From Elusimicrobiota bacterium (GTDB lineage Bacteria > Elusimicrobiota > Elusimicrobia > UBA1565 > UBA9628): a DNA stretch of 64,000 nucleotides. The translations under genes and the position numbers were made by a program. Location of the stretch: NCBI GenBank assembly GCA_016218575.1, contig JACRDN010000020.1, positions 62,001 through 126,000 of the forward strand, in the 5' to 3' direction. Positions 57,635 to 64,000 of this stretch are shown one piece after another. Each line of letters opens with the position of its first letter. The stretch's first letter is position 1. The notes under the pieces were generated by a model. The model was not told where the DNA came from, ran no database searches, and was given only the letters and a program-made list of their open reading frames with translations.

Positions 57635-58941
57635 TTGAAATTCTCCTCTCCGAAGCTCCTGGCGAACGCCTCGGCTGTCAGCGACTCCGGCCCGCGGCCG
57701 GGCCTCAGGACTTGGACGCCCCCGAGCCCGCCCTCGGCCCAGCCCCAGGCGTTCCGGATTTCGACTCCCAATGGCTCGACGCCTCCCCCGCGATGAACCA
57801 CGGGTAGAAATAGGATGGGCCGGCCTTTGGCGAGAACCCGGCCGGCCAGCAAGCGAAAGAAGCGCTCGCGGTAAGGCGTTTCCCGCGCCCACTCCCGCTC
57901 CAGATCGGCCAGGGCCCGACCAGCCTCCGGCTCATCCAAGGCCAGGGCTGCGAGGCAGGCTCTTAGCGCCTCTTCTCCCCCCGGCTCCAGGCGCCCATCG
58001 GCCGCCGAGCCCGCCAAGACTCCCAAGCACCAGGCCTCGAGCAGCCTCCAAGAGCTGCGCCAGGGCAGGGGCGCGCAACGCTCAAAGAAGAGGCGGAAAT
58101 CGGCGTTCTTCTTGAGCTCCGACAGGACCTCGCCCGGCCTGCTCCGGCGGGGGCTTAAGCGCAGTTGGCGGCCCAGCCATTCCCTGAAAGCGTAAAGAGA
58201 GCGAGCCGTGGAAGGAACCCCTCCCGCCAAGACCATCCCTACCGCCTCTCCTTGGGAAAGCGCTCCCAACAAGCGATGGGGCATCGTAAACCACGCGGTT
58301 TTCCTCAAGAGCCGACGGCCGATTCCCTTGCGAAGGCGGATCATCCTGTCCAGGCCCAGGTGATAGCGGGCCATGAAGCCGGCGTAAAGCCCTTCCTGCC
58401 AAAGGGGCACGCTGTCCAAGGCGAAAGGATCCACGGCCACCACCAAGCGCGGCCGGCAGGGCCGCCGGCGCAGGCAGCACAGGGCCGAAACGCCGTGGCG
58501 CATCAACTCGAAATTGAGGTGCACGGCCTCTCCCAGCACGGGAGGATGGGAGATCACGGCTAGAAGCGCGGGCTCCTTGCCGCCGCGCGAGAGCTCATCC
58601 AGCAGTTGTCCGGCTCCGCGAAGAGCCGGAGAGGAGGCTGCGAAGGGGTAGCTGTTCGGGGAGGAGAGCTTTTCCAGGACGCATTCGTGGACGCGCAAGG
58701 CCCGGCCCTCCGGCATCTTCTCCAGCAGGGCGGCCGCGAGCATTCCCAAGGCGATTCCCAGGGGCTCGAGGCAGGCCCTTTGACGACGGGATTTGGCGGG
58801 CAGGGTAATCCCCCGCGCCTTGATGTCCTGCCCATAGGCTTGGGCGACTATGGACATCAAGTCCTGGGCCGTGGATGTGTCGAAACGGGGATAGATGTTT
58901 TCCATGAGGAGGAGCCCTGGGCGCGTGGCGCATTTTAACAT
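57631..58941 (-). CDS. unknown protein coupled to the amidinotransferase
   Basis: A 436-residue protein I do not recognise. It is mostly helical with several Leu/Arg-rich stretches (LCCLRRRPCRPRLVVAVDPFAL, RMIRLRKGIGRRLLRK) and a possible hydrophobic face (LGIALGMLAAALLEKM), but no clear signal peptide. The DNA has two candidate starts, 58941 and 58905; the first has GAGAGG 11 bases upstream. It ends in an ATGA overlap with the amidinotransferase gene, so it may be its partner or a biosynthetic step. It is divergent from the FG-GAP gene. Confidence 0.7.
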   Translation of the reverse strand: MLKCATRPGLLLMENIYPRFDTSTAQDLMSIVAQAYGQDIKARGITLPAKSRRQRACLEPLGIALGMLAAALLEKMPEGRALRVHECVLEKLSSPNSYPFAASSPALRGAGQLLDELSRGGKEPALLAVISHPPVLGEAVHLNFELMRHGVSALCCLRRRPCRPRLVVAVDPFALDSVPLWQEGLYAGFMARYHLGLDRMIRLRKGIGRRLLRKTAWFTMPHRLLGALSQGEAVGMVLAGGVPSTARSLYAFREWLGRQLRLSPRRSRPGEVLSELKKNADFRLFFERCAPLPWRSSWRLLEAWCLGVLAGSAADGRLEPGGEEALRACLAALALDEPEAGRALADLEREWARETPYRERFFRLLAGRVLAKGRPILFLPVVHRGGGVEPLGVEIRNAWGWAEGGLGGVQVLRPGRGPESLTAEAFARSFGEENFK

Positions 58942-58964
58942 AAAAATGGTAACCTCTCATTTGC

Positions 58965-60305
58965 TTGAGATTCCTTTCTATTCGCTCGTGGATTTTGGCC
59001 CTGGCGGCAAGCATGGCGGCTTGCGTCCTGGGGCAGGCGCAGGATCTGGAAGGCTACGTAGTGCGCGTGGAATCCTCCACCGTGTACCTCGATTTCGGCG
59101 AGGAAAGCGGAGCCTTCCCCTCCCAGCCCCTCGAAATTTACGCGTTGGGAGAAGAACTGCTTCATCCAATTACAAAAAAATCCCTTGGCAGGATGGAAGA
59201 GTGGGTCGCCCGCGGAACGATAAAAGAAGTCCGCTCCCAATATTCCGCGGGAGAAATATCCCAGGCCTCGGCCGCCGTGAAAGCGGGAATGCGCGTCCGA
59301 CTGAAGGGCAAAGCCTCACCCGAGAAAATCGCGGCCCGGAACCAGCCCGCGCCGAGCCCGGCCGGACGCCAGCCGCGCTGGAAGGCGGAGCCCTTCCCAT
59401 ATCAAGCCGCTGGCATGGCCGTCGCGGACTTCCGGGGCGATGGGCGCCTGGGACTGGTCCTGGCGCAAAATCGCTCCGTGGCCCTCTACGACTATCCCCC
59501 CAAGGACGCCAAGCCCCTGGCCCTGTGGGAGCACCCAGGACTCAATCCCAGGATTCTCTCCCTCGAGGCCGCGGATCTCAACGGAAACGGCCGAGCCGAG
59601 CTTTTCGCCACGCTTTACAACGAAACCTTCTCCCGGGTGGAGACCGTCGTCTTGGAGCTCGAGGCGGGGCAATGGAAAAAAACCGCCGAGCTTGCCTGGG
59701 CCGTGCGGCGCTACCAAAACGAGAAGGGCCGGACTGCTCTGGCTATGCAGAAGCTGCTGAGCGACCGCACCTTCCCTTTCTCCAGCCTCTACCCTCTCTC
59801 CTATAAAGACGGCCGCTACATCCCCAGTGAGGAACCGCTGCGCCCCAGGCGCGTGGAGTGGCTGTACAGCTTCACTCTGGCTTCCCTGGGCGGCGGAACA
59901 GCCTCCGTCTTCGTGACCCCGAACCATCGGATCCGAGTCCAATTCGAGAAGGGCTACTGGAAGAGCGACGAGTCCTACGGCCAGACGCCCTTGAGGGTCC
60001 GCTGGATGGACCGCCTCCTGGAGTTTAATCCCCCCATGCCCGTCAAAGCCGGCGGCCAAACGCTCTATCTGGTGCGCAACACCTCCATGCTTGGGAGCCT
60101 CTCCGAGCCCTTCGGGCTCTTCAACAACGGGGAAATCCACAGGAAATCCTGGGACGGCCTGAGCCTGGTCACCGATTGGACCTCCGAGCTCGGAGGCTAC
60201 TCCCCGGCCATCACCTTGGTGGACGGGCCGGATGGGGGGCAGGAGCTGGCCGTCCTGGTGGTCAGCCGCGCGGGCCAATCCTCCCTGTGGATTTACGATC
60301 CATGA
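58965..60305 (+). CDS. secreted FG-GAP/VCBS-like repeat protein
   Basis: A 446-residue protein with a TTG start and a signal peptide (RFLSIRSWILALAASMAACVLG). After a beta domain (about 30-120) come FG-GAP-like repeats with the calcium-type D-x-N/R-G-D/N-G pattern: VADFRGDGRLGLVLAQ and AADLNGNGRAELFATL, and further beta blades to the C-terminus. Such repeats form beta-propellers that bind ligands or partners. The stop shares ATGA with the response regulator gene. No enzymatic motif is seen. Confidence 0.78.
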   Translation: MRFLSIRSWILALAASMAACVLGQAQDLEGYVVRVESSTVYLDFGEESGAFPSQPLEIYALGEELLHPITKKSLGRMEEWVARGTIKEVRSQYSAGEISQASAAVKAGMRVRLKGKASPEKIAARNQPAPSPAGRQPRWKAEPFPYQAAGMAVADFRGDGRLGLVLAQNRSVALYDYPPKDAKPLALWEHPGLNPRILSLEAADLNGNGRAELFATLYNETFSRVETVVLELEAGQWKKTAELAWAVRRYQNEKGRTALAMQKLLSDRTFPFSSLYPLSYKDGRYIPSEEPLRPRRVEWLYSFTLASLGGGTASVFVTPNHRIRVQFEKGYWKSDESYGQTPLRVRWMDRLLEFNPPMPVKAGGQTLYLVRNTSMLGSLSEPFGLFNNGEIHRKSWDGLSLVTDWTSELGGYSPAITLVDGPDGGQELAVLVVSRAGQSSLWIYDP

Positions 60306-60694
60306 CGACCCAGAAAAAAATTCTGGTGGTGGACGACGACCCCGCGATCAGGGAGGTGCTCTCCACCCAGCTGGCCCGGCTGCATTACGACACAGTCTCC
60401 GCGGCAGACGGCCAGGAGGCAGTGGCCCTATTCAAGTCCGAGAAGCCGGACCTGGTGCTCATGGATCTGATGATGCCCAGCATGGACGGCCTGGCGGCCT
60501 GCCAAAAGATGCGTGCCCTGGAGAAACAAGGGCGGCGCACCCCCATTCTATTTCTCACCGCGCGCGAAAGCCACCAGGACAAGCTGAGCTCCGCCCTGAG
60601 CGGCGGAGACGACTTCATCTCGAAGCCCGTCAGCCTGCAGGAGCTGCGCGAGCACGTGGAGTCCGCCCTCCAGCAGTCGAAAAACAGAAGGTGA
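60302..60694 (+). CDS. single-domain response regulator
   Basis: A 130-residue receiver: DDD at 11-13, phospho-acceptor Asp55 (LVLMDLMMPSMDG), T in LFLTARE and the conserved Lys in FISKPVSLQEL. There is no output domain and no kinase gene next to it. It is coupled to the FG-GAP gene and to the CbiX-like gene by ATGA and GTGA overlaps. It may receive phosphate from a distant kinase such as that at 51384. Confidence 0.9.
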   Translation: MTTQKKILVVDDDPAIREVLSTQLARLHYDTVSAADGQEAVALFKSEKPDLVLMDLMMPSMDGLAACQKMRALEKQGRRTPILFLTARESHQDKLSSALSGGDDFISKPVSLQELREHVESALQQSKNRR

Positions 60695-61608
60695 GGCTTT
60701 CCGGAATATTCGCCGCCGCCTCCCTGCTCCCGGCCCTTGCCGCGGGGACAGCCCCCCGCGACCAAGCCCGGCATCCCTTCGGAGTACTGCTCCTGGGGGA
60801 AGGAGGCAGCCGAGATTGGACCCAAGCCGTGGACTCGCTCAAGGAGGAGCTCGGCGCCAAGTTCCCGCTGGAGTTCGCTCCGGGGCTCGCGGAGGAGCCT
60901 TCCCTGCAAAGGGCCGCGCGCAAGCTCGAGGCCCGTTCCGTGAAAAAAATCGTGGCGATCCCCCTTTTCGCCTCGTCGTTCTCCGAGGTGATGGACCAGA
61001 ACCGCTTCCTCCTGGGAATCCGGGAAAAACCCTCCTTGGAATTTCTGGGAATTTCCCCATCCCGGAAGTCCATCGGCCGCCAACCGCGGGTTCTCTTCAA
61101 GGTCCCGGTGGTGCTGTCCAAGGCATTGGACGACCATCCCCTGGCCGTGGAGATCCTCGCCTCCCGAGCCAAGGCATTAAGCCGTAAGCCCGCCGAGGAA
61201 GCCCTCCTCCTCATAGGGCAAAGCCCGTTTTCGTCGCAAGCCTCCCGGGACTGGAGCGATAGTTTGAGCGCCGTGGCCGAGAAAGTCCGCCAGAAGGCGG
61301 GCCTGCGCGCGGCCGGGGCCTTCATCTGGAGATCCGGTTCAGCGGCCGGAGAGCGCCAGTCGGAGGCGGAGCTGCGCTCAGCACTCAAGGCCCTGCGCCG
61401 GCGCGGCCAGGTCCTGGCCGTCCTCGTGGAGATGTCGCCCGCGGAAACCCCGCGCCGAATCGCCGGGATCCTGAAGGAGCATTTCGCGCGCTTCAACGCG
61501 AAAACCATCCTCCCGGATCCCCTGCTCGCGCGCTGGGTCGAGGAGTCGGCGCGCGAGTCAGCCAAGCTCCCGGACATGAGGATTTTTCATGGCGGTGGAA
61601 GACAATAA
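60691..61608 (+). CDS. secreted CbiX/SirB-like protein lacking the active-site histidine
   Basis: A 305-residue protein with a GTG start and a signal peptide (LSGIFAAASLLPALAAGTA). Residues about 28-130 resemble a CbiX/SirB chelatase half (GVLLLGEGGSRDWTQAVDSLKEEL, AEEPSLQRAARKLEARSVKKIVAIPLFASS). In the true enzymes the first motif is GHGSR with a metal-binding His; here it is GEGGSR, so chelatase activity is unlikely. A second, similar unit is possible in the C-terminal half (LLLIGQSPFSSQASRDW). It may be a metal- or tetrapyrrole-binding periplasmic protein. It is coupled to the response regulator by GTGA. Confidence 0.65.
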   Translation: MRLSGIFAAASLLPALAAGTAPRDQARHPFGVLLLGEGGSRDWTQAVDSLKEELGAKFPLEFAPGLAEEPSLQRAARKLEARSVKKIVAIPLFASSFSEVMDQNRFLLGIREKPSLEFLGISPSRKSIGRQPRVLFKVPVVLSKALDDHPLAVEILASRAKALSRKPAEEALLLIGQSPFSSQASRDWSDSLSAVAEKVRQKAGLRAAGAFIWRSGSAAGERQSEAELRSALKALRRRGQVLAVLVEMSPAETPRRIAGILKEHFARFNAKTILPDPLLARWVEESARESAKLPDMRIFHGGGRQ

Positions 61609-61619
61609 TTGGAGGTTGC

Positions 61620-62348
61620 ATGACTAACCTAGAGCGGCTTCAAGTGCTGGACAAGGGCTTCGTCAGGCTCATTGATTTCATGGGAGGGGATTCCGGGATC
61701 GTTGACGCGGCCCGGGTCTCCTACGGCGGGAAATCCAAGGGCGAGGAGGCGGACCGCAAGCTCATCTCCTATCTCCTTCAGCACTCCCACATGACCCCCT
61801 TCGAACACTCCGTGTTCAAGTTCCACGTGAGCTGCCCCATCTTCGTGGCCCGGCAATGGTTCCGGCACCGCTTCGCGGCCTACAACGAGATCTCGTACCG
61901 CTATACCGAGGTCAAGGACGACTTCTACATTCCCGCGGCCTGGAGGGCCCAGGACCGCAAGAACAAGCAGGGCTCTGTCGCGGCTTGCGAGCTCGACCAG
62001 GGGGCGCTCAAGGCCATGTTCTCAAAACAGGTCGAGGCGGCCCTTGAGACCTACCGCTCCATGGTGGCGGCCGGAGTGGCGCGGGAAATGGCCCGGATGG
62101 TCCTGCCGGTAAACCTCTACACGGAGTTCTACTGGACCGTCAACGCCAGGAGCCTCATGAATTTTCTCTCCCTGCGCGCCGACGCCCATGCCCAGTGGGA
62201 GATACAGCAGTACGCCGAGGCCATGGCCAGCGTCTTCAAGGACAAGATGCCTTGGACCTGGGCCGCCTTCCTGTCCCATGTCTGGAAAGGGATCAACCCG
62301 GAGATCAACGCCCAGCGCGGGGCGTTGATCTCGACCCCGGCCAAATAA
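61620..62348 (+). CDS. thyX: flavin-dependent thymidylate synthase
   Basis: Methylates dUMP to dTMP using FAD and methylenetetrahydrofolate. The 242-residue protein has the ThyX signature RHRx7S: Arg82-His83-Arg84 and Ser92 in QWFRHRFAAYNEIS, preceded by HSHMTPFEHSVFKFH and followed by FYWTVNARSLMNFLSLR. It stands in for ThyA, which is not in this window, and joins tmk, dcd and nrdJ as DNA-precursor genes. Confidence 0.96.
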   Translation: MTNLERLQVLDKGFVRLIDFMGGDSGIVDAARVSYGGKSKGEEADRKLISYLLQHSHMTPFEHSVFKFHVSCPIFVARQWFRHRFAAYNEISYRYTEVKDDFYIPAAWRAQDRKNKQGSVAACELDQGALKAMFSKQVEAALETYRSMVAAGVAREMARMVLPVNLYTEFYWTVNARSLMNFLSLRADAHAQWEIQQYAEAMASVFKDKMPWTWAAFLSHVWKGINPEINAQRGALISTPAK

Positions 62349-62351
62349 GCC

Positions 62352-63293
62352 ATGCACGTCCTGGCGGCCCTGATCGCGGTCCTGGGCTTGGGCCGCGCGG
62401 GCCTGGCCCAGCAGGCGGCACGGGCCCAGCGCGCCGACCTTAAGATCGTGGTGCCGGCCGAGGGCGCGGTCGAGGCCCGGGAAGTATTGAGGCTGCGCGC
62501 CAGCATGGAGGGGCGGGCCGAGGAGGTCACGGCCTCGCCCGGCTCCTGGGTCCTCTCCGGCAAAAGCCTCGGGAGCCTGGCCAACAAGGAGATGGCCGAC
62601 CTCTTCGACTCCCGGACCAACGCCAAGGGAGAGCTCGAGAAGCGCTGGAAATCCGTCTATAAGCCCACTCCCATCCATTGCCCCGGGGACTGCTTTGTTC
62701 TTAGAGTCTTCATCAGCCCCAAGGAGTGGCTCAAGCCCAAGGCCCTCCTCTTCGAGGTGGCCCAAAAGCTCACCTTGACGGGGAAGGCCGCCGCTCAGGA
62801 CGCGGCCTGGGTCAAGGACGGCCAAATTTTGGAATTTTGGCCCGCCGCCGAGCCCAATCGCAGGTTCAAGCTGCCCCTGCGCGGCTGCTCCGGAGGAACA
62901 TTCGCCATGGATTTATCCCCCTCAAATTACCTGGAGCCGGGGACCGCTTGGAAGGGCGAGATCGTCCCGGCGCGCCGCAAAAATGTCTTGGCCGTGCCGA
63001 CCCAAGCTTTGATCCGCCACGGCTCGGAGGTCTACCTGCCGGTGAAGGTCTCCGCGGGCCTCTCCACGGAGTCTTTGACCGAGATCACCTCAGGGCTCGA
63101 GGACAAGAGACAAATACTGGTTCTAGGCGACGTTCAGCTCGGCAAGGCCTCGCGGCACAAGCCCGGGCCGGAACGGGAGGAGCCCGTCCAAGTCATCGAA
63201 TCCAGGCAAGACAAGGCCGCGGGCCCCCGGGGCGGTTTTTTGAGCCCGGTGCCCGAGGCGGACTCCTCCGAAGAGGATACTAATGCCCAATGA
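62352..63293 (+). CDS. secreted HlyD/RND adaptor-like protein
   Basis: A 313-residue protein with a signal peptide (HVLAALIAVLGLGRAGLAQQA). It begins with a beta-rich section (LKIVVPAEGAVEAREVLRLRASMEGRAEEVTASPGSWVLSGKSLGSL) typical of the lipoyl-like half of membrane-fusion adaptor proteins, then helical and beta parts including TLTGKAAAQDAAWVKDGQILEF and a region VPTQALIRHGSEVYLPVKV that matches the beta-barrel of such adaptors. The C-terminal 40 residues are polar. No inner-membrane transporter gene is adjacent, so its partner is unknown. The stop overlaps the glgC start by 11 bases. Confidence 0.6.
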   Translation: MHVLAALIAVLGLGRAGLAQQAARAQRADLKIVVPAEGAVEAREVLRLRASMEGRAEEVTASPGSWVLSGKSLGSLANKEMADLFDSRTNAKGELEKRWKSVYKPTPIHCPGDCFVLRVFISPKEWLKPKALLFEVAQKLTLTGKAAAQDAAWVKDGQILEFWPAAEPNRRFKLPLRGCSGGTFAMDLSPSNYLEPGTAWKGEIVPARRKNVLAVPTQALIRHGSEVYLPVKVSAGLSTESLTEITSGLEDKRQILVLGDVQLGKASRHKPGPEREEPVQVIESRQDKAAGPRGGFLSPVPEADSSEEDTNAQ

Positions 63294-64000
63294 CATCGCC
63301 CGCACGCGCCGAGTCCTCGCCATCATCCTGGCCGGAGGCAAGGGCGAGCGCCTGCATCCCCTGACCCACGAGCGCTCCAAGCCCGCCGTCCCTTTCGGCG
63401 GGAAATACCGGGTCATAGATTTCGTCCTCTCGAACTTCGTCAATTCGGGGATGCACTCGATTTACGTCCTGGTCCAATACCTCTCCCAAAGCCTCATCGA
63501 GTACCTGCGCACGAGTTGGCGCACCACGGGGCTCACCCGCGACCAATTCATCACCGTGGTCCCCCCGCAAATGCGCATCGGGACCGTCTGGTACCGGGGG
63601 ACCGCCGACGCCGTGCGCCAGAACATGAACCTCATCCGGGACTTCGACCCGGACATCATCGCCGTATTCGGGGCTGACCACGTCTACCGCATGGACGTGG
63701 GCCAGATGATGCATTTTCACCTCGAGAAAGGCGCGGACATGACCGTGGCCACCCTCCCCGTCCCCATCCGGAGCGCACCCGCCTTCGGGATCGTGGAGAC
63801 CGACGCCAAGGGGCGCATCACCGCCTTCGAGGAGAAGCCCGCCGCGGCCAAGCCCATGCCCAAGGATCCGGGCCGCGCCCTCTCCTCCATGGGCAACTAC
63901 TTTTTCAACGCGGACGTGCTCATGAGCATCCTCGAGGACGAGGCCTTCCAGGCCCCGGACCTGGACTTCGGCAAATCCATCCTCCCCATCATTCCCAAGA
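63283..64000 (+). CDS. glgC: glucose-1-phosphate adenylyltransferase (partial, 3' end outside window)
   Basis: Makes ADP-glucose from glucose-1-phosphate and ATP for glycogen synthesis. The visible 239 residues have the nucleotide-binding motif LAGGKGERLHPLTHERSKPAVPFGG, YRVIDFVLSNFVNSG and the site FGADHVYRMD, all typical of GlgC. The ATG at 63283 is preferred because it lies at the family's usual start. The gene is open to the right edge of the window, so the C-terminal beta-helix is not seen. Confidence 0.93.
   Translation, partial: MPNDIARTRRVLAIILAGGKGERLHPLTHERSKPAVPFGGKYRVIDFVLSNFVNSGMHSIYVLVQYLSQSLIEYLRTSWRTTGLTRDQFITVVPPQMRIGTVWYRGTADAVRQNMNLIRDFDPDIIAVFGADHVYRMDVGQMMHFHLEKGADMTVATLPVPIRSAPAFGIVETDAKGRITAFEEKPAAAKPMPKDPGRALSSMGNYFFNADVLMSILEDEAFQAPDLDFGKSILPIIPK

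Noticed and set aside
1-64000. CRISPR arrays, rRNA genes or a prophage
   Set aside because: No regularly spaced repeats, no rRNA-like segments and no phage structural genes were seen. The ORF6N protein and endonuclease remnant are the only mobile-type genes.

Overview
ORGANISM. GC-rich DNA (well over 60% by eye), densely packed, with many ATGA/GTGA start-stop overlaps. An outer-membrane DUF481 protein, a UshA-type nucleotidase, lipoboxes, signal peptides and squalene/hopanoid genes (hpnCDE) indicate a Gram-negative bacterium. The gene mix (class II ribonucleotide reductase, ThyX, very large prepilin-like proteins, many short lineage-specific secreted proteins) would suit an uncultured phylum such as Elusimicrobiota; this placement is an inference with low confidence. 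LAYOUT. 1-3.6 kb: end of a TPR-like protein, purA, a conserved unknown and xerC. 3.59-3.86 kb: a 268-bp non-coding element with perfect 32-bp terminal inverted repeats, inserted exactly at the topA stop codon. 3.86-11.3 kb (minus): topA, dprA, an XRE regulator, TPR and LysM proteins, comM and a lipoprotein. 11.3-19.8 kb (minus): a complete bacterial microcompartment (BMC) operon: tpiA, pduL, BMC-H, BMC-P, pduP-like dehydrogenase, BMC-T, rpiB-like, two BMC-P, deoC, a zinc-ribbon protein, BMC-H, a small EutT-N-like protein and a DnaA-like AAA+ ATPase without DnaA domain IV. 19.9-25.7 kb: Tiki-fold protein, AphA-like phosphatase, 5'-nucleotidase, phosphoribosyltransferase, asnB. 25.7-34.5 kb: rplM-rpsI, three unknowns, dcd, hpnE-hpnD-hpnC, obg, rpmA, rplU. 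34.5-45 kb (plus): nrdJ, three prepilin-like genes, tmk, holB, metG. 45-46.4 kb: pssA and psd. 46.4-47.2 kb: tRNA-Leu split by a 204-nt group I intron, next to a broken LAGLIDADG endonuclease. 47.4-64 kb: secreted proteins, an ORF6N protein, two-component genes, a subtilase, small secreted proteins, an amidinotransferase pair, a CbiX-like protein, thyX and the start of glgC. HOW IT WORKS TOGETHER. The BMC resembles the sugar-phosphate-utilising (SPU) class. DeoC would split deoxyribose-5-phosphate into acetaldehyde and glyceraldehyde-3-phosphate, the PduP-like enzyme would turn acetaldehyde into acetyl-CoA, PduL would make acetyl phosphate, and TpiA would take the triose phosphate to the cytosol. 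DeoC, PduP and PduL each begin with an amphipathic helix of the encapsulation-peptide type. The operon has a near-consensus sigma70-type promoter overlapped by two inverted repeats, so it is probably repressed without inducer. Upstream phosphatase, nucleotidase and phosphoribosyltransferase genes suggest scavenging of DNA and nucleotides as the substrate source; downstream dprA and comM add a speculative link to DNA uptake.
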